This document shows positions 45,338-54,768 of a DNA stretch of 64,000 nucleotides, piece by piece. The translations under genes and the position numbers were made by a program. Every line of letters starts with the position of its first letter. Position 1 is the stretch's first letter. The notes beneath the pieces are model-generated. The model was not told the DNA's origin, searched no databases, and saw only the letters and a program-made list of their open reading frames with translations. The stretch comes from Coniella vitis. Its lineage: Eukaryota > Ascomycota > Sordariomycetes > Diaporthales > Schizoparmaceae. Location of the stretch: the NCBI GenBank assembly GCA_011317545.1, contig WUJK01000011.1, forward strand, positions 635,501 to 699,500. Direction: 5' to 3'.

Positions 45338-48300
45338 ATGGTTTTGATTTATAGTGACAGAGGACCGACCCAGGCTAACATTCTTTCACAGTACCTCCGC
45401 CAATCTACAGTCCATAGCGATGAGGCTGTGGAAGTTATATCGCTTACCTCCAAGCTAGAGTGGTATATTAGCTTGTCTAAGCTGTATAGCTTATCGGATT
45501 GTGAAGACGCGCCAGCCTCTTTGCCTCATTGTCCAGAGGAATATCTTGTTGATCTGTGCGAGTCCATTCTCGCATGTTATATGCACGCTACCGTCCAAAC
45601 AGAATCAAAAGGTCGAAACTTTGAACATCCTCCACTGAAAACGCGCCTGCACATGATCCTGACATATGAGAAAAAGCTTATGCTTAAATTCGGTCAGCTG
45701 GATCTGGAAGCACGTCTTTCGAAGTTTCAGAATATAGCTGTGGAGGACGCTTCTGCATCTGAATTGTCCGAGGATACTCATCGCTGTGGCTACCGTGTAT
45801 CGGCCACTCCCAGTAACAGAACTCGCGGCCATAATCGATATACCACCAGAAGTCGAGCTTACGGTAATTATTGGTATGCGGCTGCCGGTGTGGTTGGCTA
45901 TCGACAATGAATTCGTCTATGTCAAACATTGTGCAGCCAAGACCTTTGTCAGACACGCAATGAAGCAGGAAATCCTACAAGAGCACCGTAGAATTGCTCA
46001 GCGCTGTATACAAATCACCATCGAGATGCTCAAATGTGACCATACTATCACAAAACAAGCTACGGCGGAACCTGCGCCGACGCTTATTGTCGATTACGCC
46101 TTGAAGATGTGGTTGCCACAGTTTCTCGCGACAGGGTGGTTGTGACATTTCCCCACATATTCAACGAGCACTTCACGATCTAAGTCCTTATCTGATCCAG
46201 TGGCTGGAGATTTTGCAATCTAGAGGTCAGCTTCTTGAAGCACAGTATGTGCTACAACAAATATATCTAAGCACGCAGTCCGATGTAAGTTTGTCTTGTC
46301 TTTTGTCGTGAGTACTGTTGGCAGACTGCTGGACGCGGCTCTGACTCGTCGATGATAGATCGTAGCCGAATACATCGAATCGATTGGGATTTATCAGCAG
46401 GGACAAAATTCCAAGGGTGCTCATACTTCGAATGCCAATCTACAAAGTCGTTTGTTGTTCGATCCCAAATTACCTATTTTGCGCGAAACACTAGTTCCAA
46501 AACTCTTTTCGGAACTAGAGACTGTTTTACACGCCCCAGTCAGTCAAAAGCGTTGCGCCATGTCCCTCTACAACAAGTCCCATGGTGACTGGGTTCGAGG
46601 CTGCTGTTTCTCTCCCGATGGCAGGCTGCTTGTATCTGCCTCAGACGATGGTCGCGTGCGCGCGTGGGAGACACAGACCGGCAATCTACAACAAGTCCCT
46701 ATCATATCCACTGCGTATGTTCTTGGAGTAGCGATGTCGCGTTCCTCGATACCAGAGGGTCGTGATATCATCGCTGCTTTTCAAAGAGAATACATCAAGG
46801 TCTGGAACCTGAGCACGGGAAAGATTCTGGCAGAATTCCTTGCAGGCGATGATCATCTCCCCCCTACCGTTTATCTGAATCATATATCGCTCTCACCAAA
46901 TGCGGACAAGCTGGCCGCTGTCCATGATGATGGCATTATAGTTTGGGAATTATCCACTAAACAAAGATGTGCTGGATTTGACTGCAGCCTATCCGTCGAG
47001 AGTGTTGAGTTCTCCCCCATTGGGAAGCTTCTTGCATCCACAAACTACAGTGCAATCACTATTTGGGATGTTTCGACGGGGAGAGCGATCTACACACTTC
47101 CAGTGGGCGAAGGAAATTCCAACTCGGGAGAAATTCGAGAAAAGGAAAGTTCAGGAATAACAACAGACGTCAACTCGGAACAGCGACCACTGGAAGGATC
47201 GGTTTGTGAGGATGATTCAAGCAGGAGCGACGTGAATCCAGAATACGGTGTAGAATGTCAAACAGAGGACCAGTAAAGCACACAAAAACCTGGACACACC
47301 GGTTATATTAGTAGTCTTGACTTCTCGTCTGATTCAAAATATCTGGCGTCCGGCTCAGGAGATGGTACAGCGCGGATTTGGGACCTTAATGAACGCAGAA
47401 CAATGTCGATTCTCGCCTATGGTGAGAGGAGAGTCTCAACGGTGTCTTTCTCTAATGATAATACTTACTTGGCAACGGCTTATTACGGACGTTCGCATCG
47501 TCATTTGGAAACGCGATTCGACCCCTGATCCGCGGGGCAACTGGGGAGGAGGGCAAGAAAGGACGCAGCCGCACCGAGTGATAAACAAGCATAGTGACAC
47601 GGTACGACGAGTTGTCTTTTCACCTCAGTCAGCTTCTTTACTGGCTTCTGTTTCCGATGATAGATACTTGCGAGTATGGGACATCGGATCCTATGACTAC
47701 GAAACGCGCGAGGACTCTTTTCCTGATGAGGCAACGCGTCCACTGTCTGACCAAGAATATGGTAAGAGAGTTTGCGGCGTTGCCGTGAGTGAAGACGAGA
47801 AAACCATCGCTACTGCTTCGTACGATGGCACTGTCTGCATCTGGAATGGAGATAACGGTCAACGACAACGCACAGGAGCCGCGGCACATGGGGATGAGGT
47901 GCTTTCTATGACGTTTGAGTCCGATGGTAAGCGCCTTGTGACAACTTCAGCGAACACCACGGTTCTTGTCTGGGAACTTCGAAATCCTGATAGGCCCATT
48001 TCTACACCATATCGTCTGGTTTCTCACCAGGACGATGTTCGTGACGCCAAATTCAACCCCAGCGGGCGCATGGTAGTGACAGCATCGGATGATGGCATCG
48101 TTCGCCTTTACAACATCGCTGTTCCAAGCTCAGAAGACAATTCGATCGAACCAAGCGCGACTCTTGCAGGAAACGAAGATTATGTCTACAGTGTAGCATT
48201 CTTTTCGGATGGTACGCAAGTGGCTTCTGGCGGTGATGACCGGTATATCAGGATTTGGAATGTTGACAGCACCGTTCGAGACGTTGTGAAAGCCAAATTC

Positions 48301-48525
48301 GAAAGGAGAGATGATAAGGTGGAAAATCACATACGCACGGTTGTGTTCTCAGCAGATGGTAAGCAAGTGATATCAGCCTCCGACGATGGTACCCTCGCAG
48401 TTTGGACGCCTGGTTCGGAACATATATGCCAGATCATAACGGTGAATGGGAATTTCGAGGTTTTCAGGTCGATGCGCATTGATTCGCAGAAACCTAATGT
48501 GCTTTTGACGGAAAATGATGGTTAA
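45338..48525 (+). pseudogene. Decayed NACHT-WD40 (STAND/NLR-type) gene
   Basis: Fragments in three frames line up in the order of a fungal NWD protein. 45338-45780 encodes a helical segment (LEWYISLSKLYSLSD, then VDLCESILACYMHATVQ) resembling the N-terminal domain that precedes NACHT. 45786-46130, in another frame, gives ATVYRPLPVTELAAIID and FVRHAMKQEILQEHRRIAQR, the segment that normally follows NACHT. After another shift, 46140-46284 reads DLSPYLIQWLEILQSR. A canonical intron (46285-46358, gtaagt..tag) leads to WD40 repeats (WVRGCCFSPDGRLLVSASDD). A TAA at 47274-47276 interrupts them, and a shift near 47487 precedes about six more blades ending at 48525. The NACHT ATPase itself is absent. 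Such proteins act in non-self recognition and cell-death signalling. One truncated product (47317-48525, WD40 only) could still be made. Confidence 0.75.
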
Positions 48526-48707
48526 GAAGGAGTATAGGATACCAGATAATTAAATCGAAATATAGATTATAATAATAATATCTTCTTAAACTAGATTCCT
48601 AATGCTGATAAAGACAACTGTGAAAAGCATGGAAAGGATAGGTGTACGTATATTTTGTATAGGAATATAAAGCGTATTTGCTGCCACTTAGTAACAAAAG
48701 ATACAAA

Positions 48708-48813
48708 GGGCGCATGGTTTAGTGGTATAACACTCCCTTAGCAATTACGTAAGCAACTAATTAGTCAGCTACCGTGCTGGGAGAGGTCTAGGGTTCGATT
48801 CCCTATGTGTCCA
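48708..48813 (+). tRNA. tRNA-Ala (AGC), with 34-nt intron
   Basis: The acceptor stem GGGCGCA pairs with TGTGTCC and carries a G3:U70 wobble, the identity mark of alanine tRNAs; the discriminator is A. The D arm is GTT..AAC. The anticodon stem CTCCC (48733-48737) pairs with GGGAG (48779-48783). The anticodon AGC is at 48740-48742. The T arm is TAGGG-TTCGATT-CCCTA. The intron, 48744-48777, sits one base 3' of the anticodon. A second G-U pair in the acceptor stem (position 5:68) makes it slightly weak. Confidence 0.9.
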
Positions 48814-48818
48814 TTTAC

Positions 48819-48823
48819 TTTTT
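48819..48823 (+). terminator. RNA polymerase III terminator of tRNA-Ala
   Basis: A T5 run starts 6 nt after the tRNA 3' end, and another T run follows at 48826. This is the usual Pol III stop. Confidence 0.7.
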
Positions 48824-49164
48824 GGTTTTTCTCATCTTTAGCATGTATATAATTATATCCGCAGACCTTGTGTTATTCGACGTTATTTTCTTTTGCTCTG
48901 GCCGAAAGAAAATAACAAAAACACTTGCCCTTTTGAGCAGAAACGTGGATTTCGAGTTTGTTTTGGGGTCAACCAGTTTTGTCTGATTTCTTATGTAATA
49001 CCTCCCAGTAGCTGCTCGCTGATATAAGCGAGCCCTAACAACGATATCTATGAAAGTTGATAGCTTCAAGAAGGGAGCCAATCCGTACGCTTGCCTCCCT
49101 CCTAGATATATCGGTAACAGCTACATCATTCTGGGTGTGATGCTCTATATATTGCCGATGAAAA

Positions 49165-49485
49165 TTACCCGAAGAAATCTCTGAAAGGGTAGATAGAATC
49201 ACTGAAATCGTGATCGAAAATGCAAGCCATCCTCGTTTTGAGTTGGTTTTGGATGTATAGCAACGTGCCCGGTCGCCTAAGAACATCAGGTAGTTCTTTT
49301 CGTGGGCACCGGCACACGGGACCTATAATAGGTTGAACACAAAAATACGATGCCTGTCTCATCGGCGCTGCTAAACCCAATATTGAATTATGGCCACTGG
49401 TGCGAATCGCAAACTTGCATCCAGTTTCTTTAATGATAGTAATTGCTTGAACAGGACTAGATAAGCTGCCGCCGCAGCCCAACAT
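49165..49485 (-). pseudogene. Fragment of an FAD-linked oxidoreductase (PCMH-type)
   Basis: On the minus strand the segment around 49380-49465 reads SSPVQAITIIKETGCKFAIR then TSGHN, matching the FAD-binding entrance of berberine-bridge-type oxidases, where a SGGH-like motif contacts the cofactor. The next recognisable piece, ADETGIVF, is in a different frame just downstream, so the reading frame is broken. No start region, no substrate-binding domain and no C-terminus can be found nearby. About 40-50 residues of a ~480-residue protein remain. It is a relic, and its identity rests on short motifs. Confidence 0.45.
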
Positions 49486-50972
49486 GTTTGCGACCTATGG
49501 CCGTATTAGATCAATGTTGAAGGTTTTCTACTACGATTGGCACGATACTAAAGTGCTTGGGGACACTATTCGGACTCACCATGGCTGGTATTGGTGCAGA
49601 GTGTATTAAGATCCGGCTTCTTTGTTCACACCACGTTCAGGAAGGCTGTATCGAGTCGTTTATATGCTTGAACATTAGATGCGGAAGACATGGCGGGAAG
49701 TTGTAAGTATGTGTGCGGAACAGGGCAGGTTAGCTGGAAAGTCGAATTGGGTAGGAAAAGGAAACTATAAAATTCCAAGGAGTCGCATAATTGGGATCAT
49801 AACCAGGCAACATTCATCTGCTTATGACTCGAAGTGTGTCAGTGTTGAATGAATAACCGATAAGACTTAGCTATAAAAAAATATTCCAAGGTATAGCGAG
49901 TTTCTCTCACACTGCATATTCGTCAGCTTATATGCACGGTCTTTTGCTGGTCCTTAAACCAAGCATCGTAAATACGGACTCCAGTCAATGCTAACGGCAA
50001 GGCTGTTCGCACGCCCAGGTTTGCTTATAAGCCTTTGTCACTTAGTGATCATGTGTTGGTGTGTCTGTCTTTATACTGTTCCAGGGCTCAGCGTGGATTA
50101 TTCTTCTGGCTGGCTACCCAGCAAAAACCCATATATCAAGCCCAGGACCCCCTTAGAAGTAGTTGACAATACATATGCTCTTTTCTCGTTCTGATCTGAC
50201 CCCTATGGGCCCTTTTCTGTAGCTTCTGGCTTAAGAGGGCTTCAAGGTGGTTTCTTTCTCTTCTTTCCCCTACGGAGTTCAACTCCTTCCAACTCAAAAC
50301 ACTCCGAGGGATCAGCTCTATCTCTTGCACAGTCCTTTCCGTATATTCCATAAGCGCCCAAGCGTTGTCTGGCGTCTGATCAGAAGCTACAGACAAGTAA
50401 GGAGGTCCAATTGGGGTGACCAGCAGTCATTTTCCGCCTTGCCAACCGACCATTTTTGCTGCTTTGGCACCCCATCTGGCTCAATACAAGCCCAACATGT
50501 TGTAGATCCATTTTGATCTCGTCCCAAGATATGAACACTATCCGGTAACATAGTCGTGGTGACGATCTGGGTCAATAATCAACAAATCCCATGCAACCTG
50601 TGCAGTAACTTCCCAGTAACTTATAGAGTTATTAAAACTGGGCAAGTGCTGCATGTGACCAGCGAATAATGTCTCCATCCTAGTCTTTTCTGTAGGAGCG
50701 CAGCTGCTGATGGGACTACGAGCCGCAAACAGTTTAAGGCACGAGCTAGTGTTGAGTGCCGACTGGCCCCTACCCAAACATATATGAAATCACCTGCCCA
50801 TCCAACAAGGCCTGGAAAAGTGAGAAATAACGCTTTCTCTCTCCATCAGACCAGCATTTCCGCTCTTCAAAGTACTAGACGATACTCATCTTATTACCGA
50901 CCTGTGAAACCAACTTCCAAACCTTGCACCGAGCTTGAATCGCCTACCAAAATTCTAGTAACTCTGAACAAC
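49486..50972. other. Intergenic, AT-rich end of the decaying island
   Basis: No open frame longer than about 90 codons has recognisable features. In-frame codons upstream of the metallophosphoesterase start (from 50784) may be leader or an N-terminal extension. No repeat or tRNA is seen. Confidence 0.5.
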
Positions 50973-52115
50973 ATGGAGTCCGCACAATGTGTCCAAGCGG
51001 ACAAGCAGACCATGCAGCCTCGAGTCAAGACCAAGATATTGATAATTTCTGACACGCATGGAATGCTGGATGCTAAACTACCCCAACTCTCCGTCGATGT
51101 AGCCATCCACTGCGGCGACCTCACCGACGAATCCAAACTGGAAGAGTTCGAAGCCAGCCTCCAGCTCCTCCAGGCCATCGACGCGCCCCTCAAGCTCGTC
51201 ATAGCAGGAAATCACGACTTCACCCTCGACGAAGCCGTGTTTCGGCAAAAGGCAAAGGAAGCACGCGTGCACTCAGACCACGAGGAAATCGTAGAGGTAT
51301 ACGGTGACTTTGGGCAAGCGAGGAGCCTGCTGACGACGGCCGCAGCCAAGGAGCAAGGCGTTCGCTTTCTTGACCAAGGCATGCATTGCTTCGCGCTCGC
51401 CAATGGAGCGATGCTGAATGTCTATGCAAGCCCGTTCACGCCCTCGCTGGGTGACTGGGGATTCCAGTATCATCCTGACAAGGGCCACGAATTTGAGATT
51501 GCCAAGGACACAGATGTCGCAATCACGCATGGTCCGCCGCGAGGCATCCTGGATCGAACGGACAGCCGTGAGCGAGCAGGATGTCCGCGCCTTTTTGCAG
51601 CCATGGCGTGGTCCAAGCCGCGTATCCATTGCTTTGGACATATCCATGAAGGATGGGGCGCAAAGCTGGTGGCTTGGAGAGGTGATCCGGGCCCCGGACT
51701 CATCAACAAGGAGCCCTCGCACCTGACCAGTATAGACAATGACAAGTCTCGGACCATCGAGATTCTCAGCACCCTGCAAAGACAAAAATTCGATGACGAG
51801 GAAACGGCCCGGGACAAGAACGCGAAGGCAAGCATATACGCTGCACAGAGATATTGTGGAACTGAGATTTGCTACGATCCACATATCCAACAAACATTAT
51901 TTGTGAATGCTGCCATTCAAGCGAGGAATGAGGGACCGCCGCAGCTGCCGTGGCTAGTCGAACTTGATCTGAGGAGGGCGGACGCCGGTGCTGGAATTAA
52001 CCTCCTGCCAAAACAAGAAGTCAAGGAGGAAAAAGAGCCGACCTGTAATGCAAAGAAGAGAGCACTGAGTCCGACTGGGAATGAAGATGAACCGCGAAAA
52101 CAGCCCTCGCGGTAA
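50973..52115 (+). CDS. Calcineurin-like metallophosphoesterase
   Basis: Metal-dependent phosphoesterase, 380 residues from the chosen start. The five metal-site motifs are in order: SDTHG (residues ~30), GDLT, GNHD, HGPPRG and GHIHEGWG. It belongs to the MPPED/Ser-Thr-phosphatase-like branch common in filamentous fungi, often annotated only by domain; the physiological substrate is unknown. The ATG at 50973 (MESAQCVQADKQ) puts the catalytic core at the usual distance. The in-frame ATG at 50784 adds 63 residues (MKSPAHPTRPGKVRNN..) rich in Arg/Ser, which could be a targeting peptide. The C-terminus KKRALSPTGNEDEPRKQPSR contains a basic, nuclear-signal-like patch. It marks the return to intact genes. 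Confidence 0.88.
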   Translation: MESAQCVQADKQTMQPRVKTKILIISDTHGMLDAKLPQLSVDVAIHCGDLTDESKLEEFEASLQLLQAIDAPLKLVIAGNHDFTLDEAVFRQKAKEARVHSDHEEIVEVYGDFGQARSLLTTAAAKEQGVRFLDQGMHCFALANGAMLNVYASPFTPSLGDWGFQYHPDKGHEFEIAKDTDVAITHGPPRGILDRTDSRERAGCPRLFAAMAWSKPRIHCFGHIHEGWGAKLVAWRGDPGPGLINKEPSHLTSIDNDKSRTIEILSTLQRQKFDDEETARDKNAKASIYAAQRYCGTEICYDPHIQQTLFVNAAIQARNEGPPQLPWLVELDLRRADAGAGINLLPKQEVKEEKEPTCNAKKRALSPTGNEDEPRKQPSR

Positions 52116-53646
52116 TTTGTTCAGGCCCTCCTATCGCATCTACCTGTATGCAATCGATTACAAATTATACGCTGTTATTGCGACTTTCTCGTCCATTGCT
52201 GTGAACACCTAGTTACGCATTGCTTGTGCCACAGCAAAAATTGTATGGCACCAAGGATAAAATGACTCTTACATATGCGTATCACAGACAATATATTGCG
52301 TTTGTTTGAACACATATAAAACTAAACAGAGAAAGGTCGACCGTGAATTGCTTTTCAATGGATGAGCGTAGCGCAAGCGGCTAGGTGCTTGCAGAAACTC
52401 GTGATGGTGTGTATATTGGCGAAATTTAAAAGAAGTATTGACTGCGAAATGCTTCAGCTATAAACTTCTGGACATATACCCTAATCATGACTTTTCAAAA
52501 TAGCAGGTTTTAATTTCCCTACAATTGAAATGGATCCTGTTTTCCGGTGCGCCCACGAACATTGGCTAAGCAATCTTTGATCCGTGAAAAGACAGCGCTG
52601 CAACACACATCTTTGAATATGATAACTGTGCAGATATCCAAGATTGGTTTCTTCCATCTTGCTCTCTGACTCGAAAGTCAAGTCCTCACCAGAAGTCAAT
52701 GTCTGCAGCATATACCTTCGTATCCTCCTCACGAGAAAACAAAATCCTGTTCACCAAAGGAAATAGTCCCGTCATTATCGGTAAAGCGTTGTACGTAAGT
52801 TTTGCTCAGACTATCGACGCAGCTCGCTACTCTGCCCTGTTCAAAAGCAGCAGTGTGTCCTCCCATCAACGTCAAAGGACCCAGCGGGGGAATCCGATGA
52901 AACCGGGTGGGTTCGTGACGATGCTCGGCCAGATAACGCCTGGGTACTCATGGATATAACGTAGTCGCTTCTGATGAGATCTATGAAGCGAGATGTAACT
53001 TTCAAGTATACATTTTCAAAGAAAAGTCAAGACGTCTTCGTACACAATTCGGCCAAGGTACTCAGAGCGCACGCTCCTATATGTACATGCAAATCGTACA
53101 TTGACCTGGTAGTATAATTCTCACTTGACAACTCATATAATATCTAGCTCTTTAAATAATGTTGGATTGCTGAAACGTCGATATGCTCGAATTACAGTTA
53201 GAATCGCAGCGTTTGGGCGGACTAGTAAAGGCAAACCAGCTATTTAATGCCCCCCAGGCTCTCACTGTCAGAAGTTTTCAGAGCATTATACGACTGGAAT
53301 GCAGCTATTTATCCTCAAACATCTGCCAGATAGTTTCAAATGGAGCAGTGCGACCACGGCGCGAGCCACTGGCCTATGTAAAAAGAAGAATGGGTAATTG
53401 GAAGACTCCATCGTAGCAACCACGAAAGCTATCGTCCCAAGTCCGGAGAAGGTGTATTTTATATGAGCAACAAAATGCTGTATATGTATTCCAAATTTAA
53501 TATAAGTGTACATGATTCTAATGTAGCAAAACATACCCCAACGCCCTGCTATATTGTTCAGCTTGATATGTTCTTTTTTCCCCCCAAGAATAAACAATTT
53601 TTCCTTTTCAAAGTCAATTTCTCGCGCTTTCTGACACCGCCGTCCA
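52116..53646. other. Intergenic, 1.5 kb
   Basis: 3'-to-3' region between the metallophosphoesterase and the quinate dehydrogenase. It is AT-rich, with only short frames such as 52699-52959 that may be scraps of a decayed gene I could not identify. Confidence 0.4.
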
Positions 53647-54768
53647 TCATGCTGTCCTGGCCTTGGAGCGTAGTTCAACCTGTCTGTCGATCTGCTCTTT
53701 GACCTCCTTGGTGGGCAGGTTTTCTGAGTCGCGGCCGGTCCAGTAGCGGTCCTGCTCAATACCTTGCCAGATAAGGGCTTCGGTACCGAGAATGACTTGC
53801 CAGCCCTTGTCTTCAGCCAACTTGCCGAGCAGAGTGAAAGGTGTAGGGTTGTAGCACATTTCTAGCATGGCGCCCTTGTGCTCTTTCTCGCCCAAAAATA
53901 CCTCAGTGACGGCTCGAGCCTGCAGCTCGGCCTCGCTGACTGGTGGGAAGTCGGGCACGCAAGCGACGATGGCACCAGGGCCCTCAAGATCACGCGCCTG
54001 CTCAACCGTCTCGACATGCACCAGCGAGTCGCCGTAGCCGCGGCTCTTGCACTCGTCCAACACGGCGTCGACCTCGGCCTTGTCACGGTTAACGAGGTAA
54101 ATGGTGGTAGCACCGAGCCACTGTCGCAGAGCATAGATCGCAGAGCGAGCGGCGCCGCCACCGCCAATGACCAGGCCGGGTCGGTTGCGGAAGACGCGGT
54201 CGTGGTCGGCAGTGGGGATGTTTCGCAAAAAGGACTCTCGCACGCCAATGACATCAGTATTGGTGCCGCAGTAGATGCGCTTGTAGCCGGTGGGTGACGA
54301 CGAGTCGGGCTCATCGCGCACCCACATGGTGTTGCAAGCGCCGACAGCACGGCACTCATCTGTGAGCTCGTCGAGGTGAGGGATGATTGCGACCTTGTGC
54401 GGCATTGTTACGGAGGCGCCTATGCAAACCAAAAATATAAGTCATGATATTCTTTCCGCCTGTCTGTCATTTGCATGTTAGGTGAGAGAACACGAACCGT
54501 AGAACTTGGAATGTTGGCGCAGTTGCAGAAAGAGATCCATATCCGTCGAGTCGAGGCGCATTTGCGCCCAGTTGAGGCCGAGATTCTTGTAGACGACGTC
54601 GTGCAGGAATGGCGACAAGGAGGCGGCCAACTTCTGGCCAAAGAGGTAGCCGTGCCTGTCGAGGTGGTCTACTGCTGGCAACGGCGGTGCCTGAACTTGG
54701 AGGCGTGCTGTTGGTGCAGACAGCTTCTGCGTTGTGGAGGGTTGCTGGGTTACTGTTAAGGTCGCCAT
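53647..54768 (-). CDS. Quinate/shikimate dehydrogenase (qa-3 / qutB type)
   Basis: NAD(P)-dependent dehydrogenase oxidising quinate to 3-dehydroquinate or shikimate to 3-dehydroshikimate, the first step of quinate catabolism. Exons 54768-54498 and 54419-53647 (1044 nt) encode 347 residues; the 78-nt intron joins SKFYG to ASVTMPHKV. Substrate-site marks: LAASLSPFLH (the SxS motif), the catalytic Lys in MPHK and the Asp in GTNTDVIGV. The Rossmann loop is GLVIGGGGAARSAIYAL. The C-terminal EALIWQGIEQDRYWTGRD is typical of fungal quinate dehydrogenases. The stand-alone form differs from the AROM pentafunctional enzyme. It is divergent from the 3-dehydroshikimate dehydratase gene, which supports a catabolic role. 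Confidence 0.92.

Noticed and set aside
47272..47312. A 39-nt intron (gtaaag..attag) that would remove the TAA in the WD40 relic
   Set aside because: It keeps frame but is shorter than any other intron here and would delete the GHTGYIS start of a WD40 blade; a nonsense mutation explains the data better.
52699..52959. 86-codon open frame in the 52-53.6 kb spacer
   Set aside because: It may be a scrap of a decayed gene, but no motif could be matched to a family, so it is not called.
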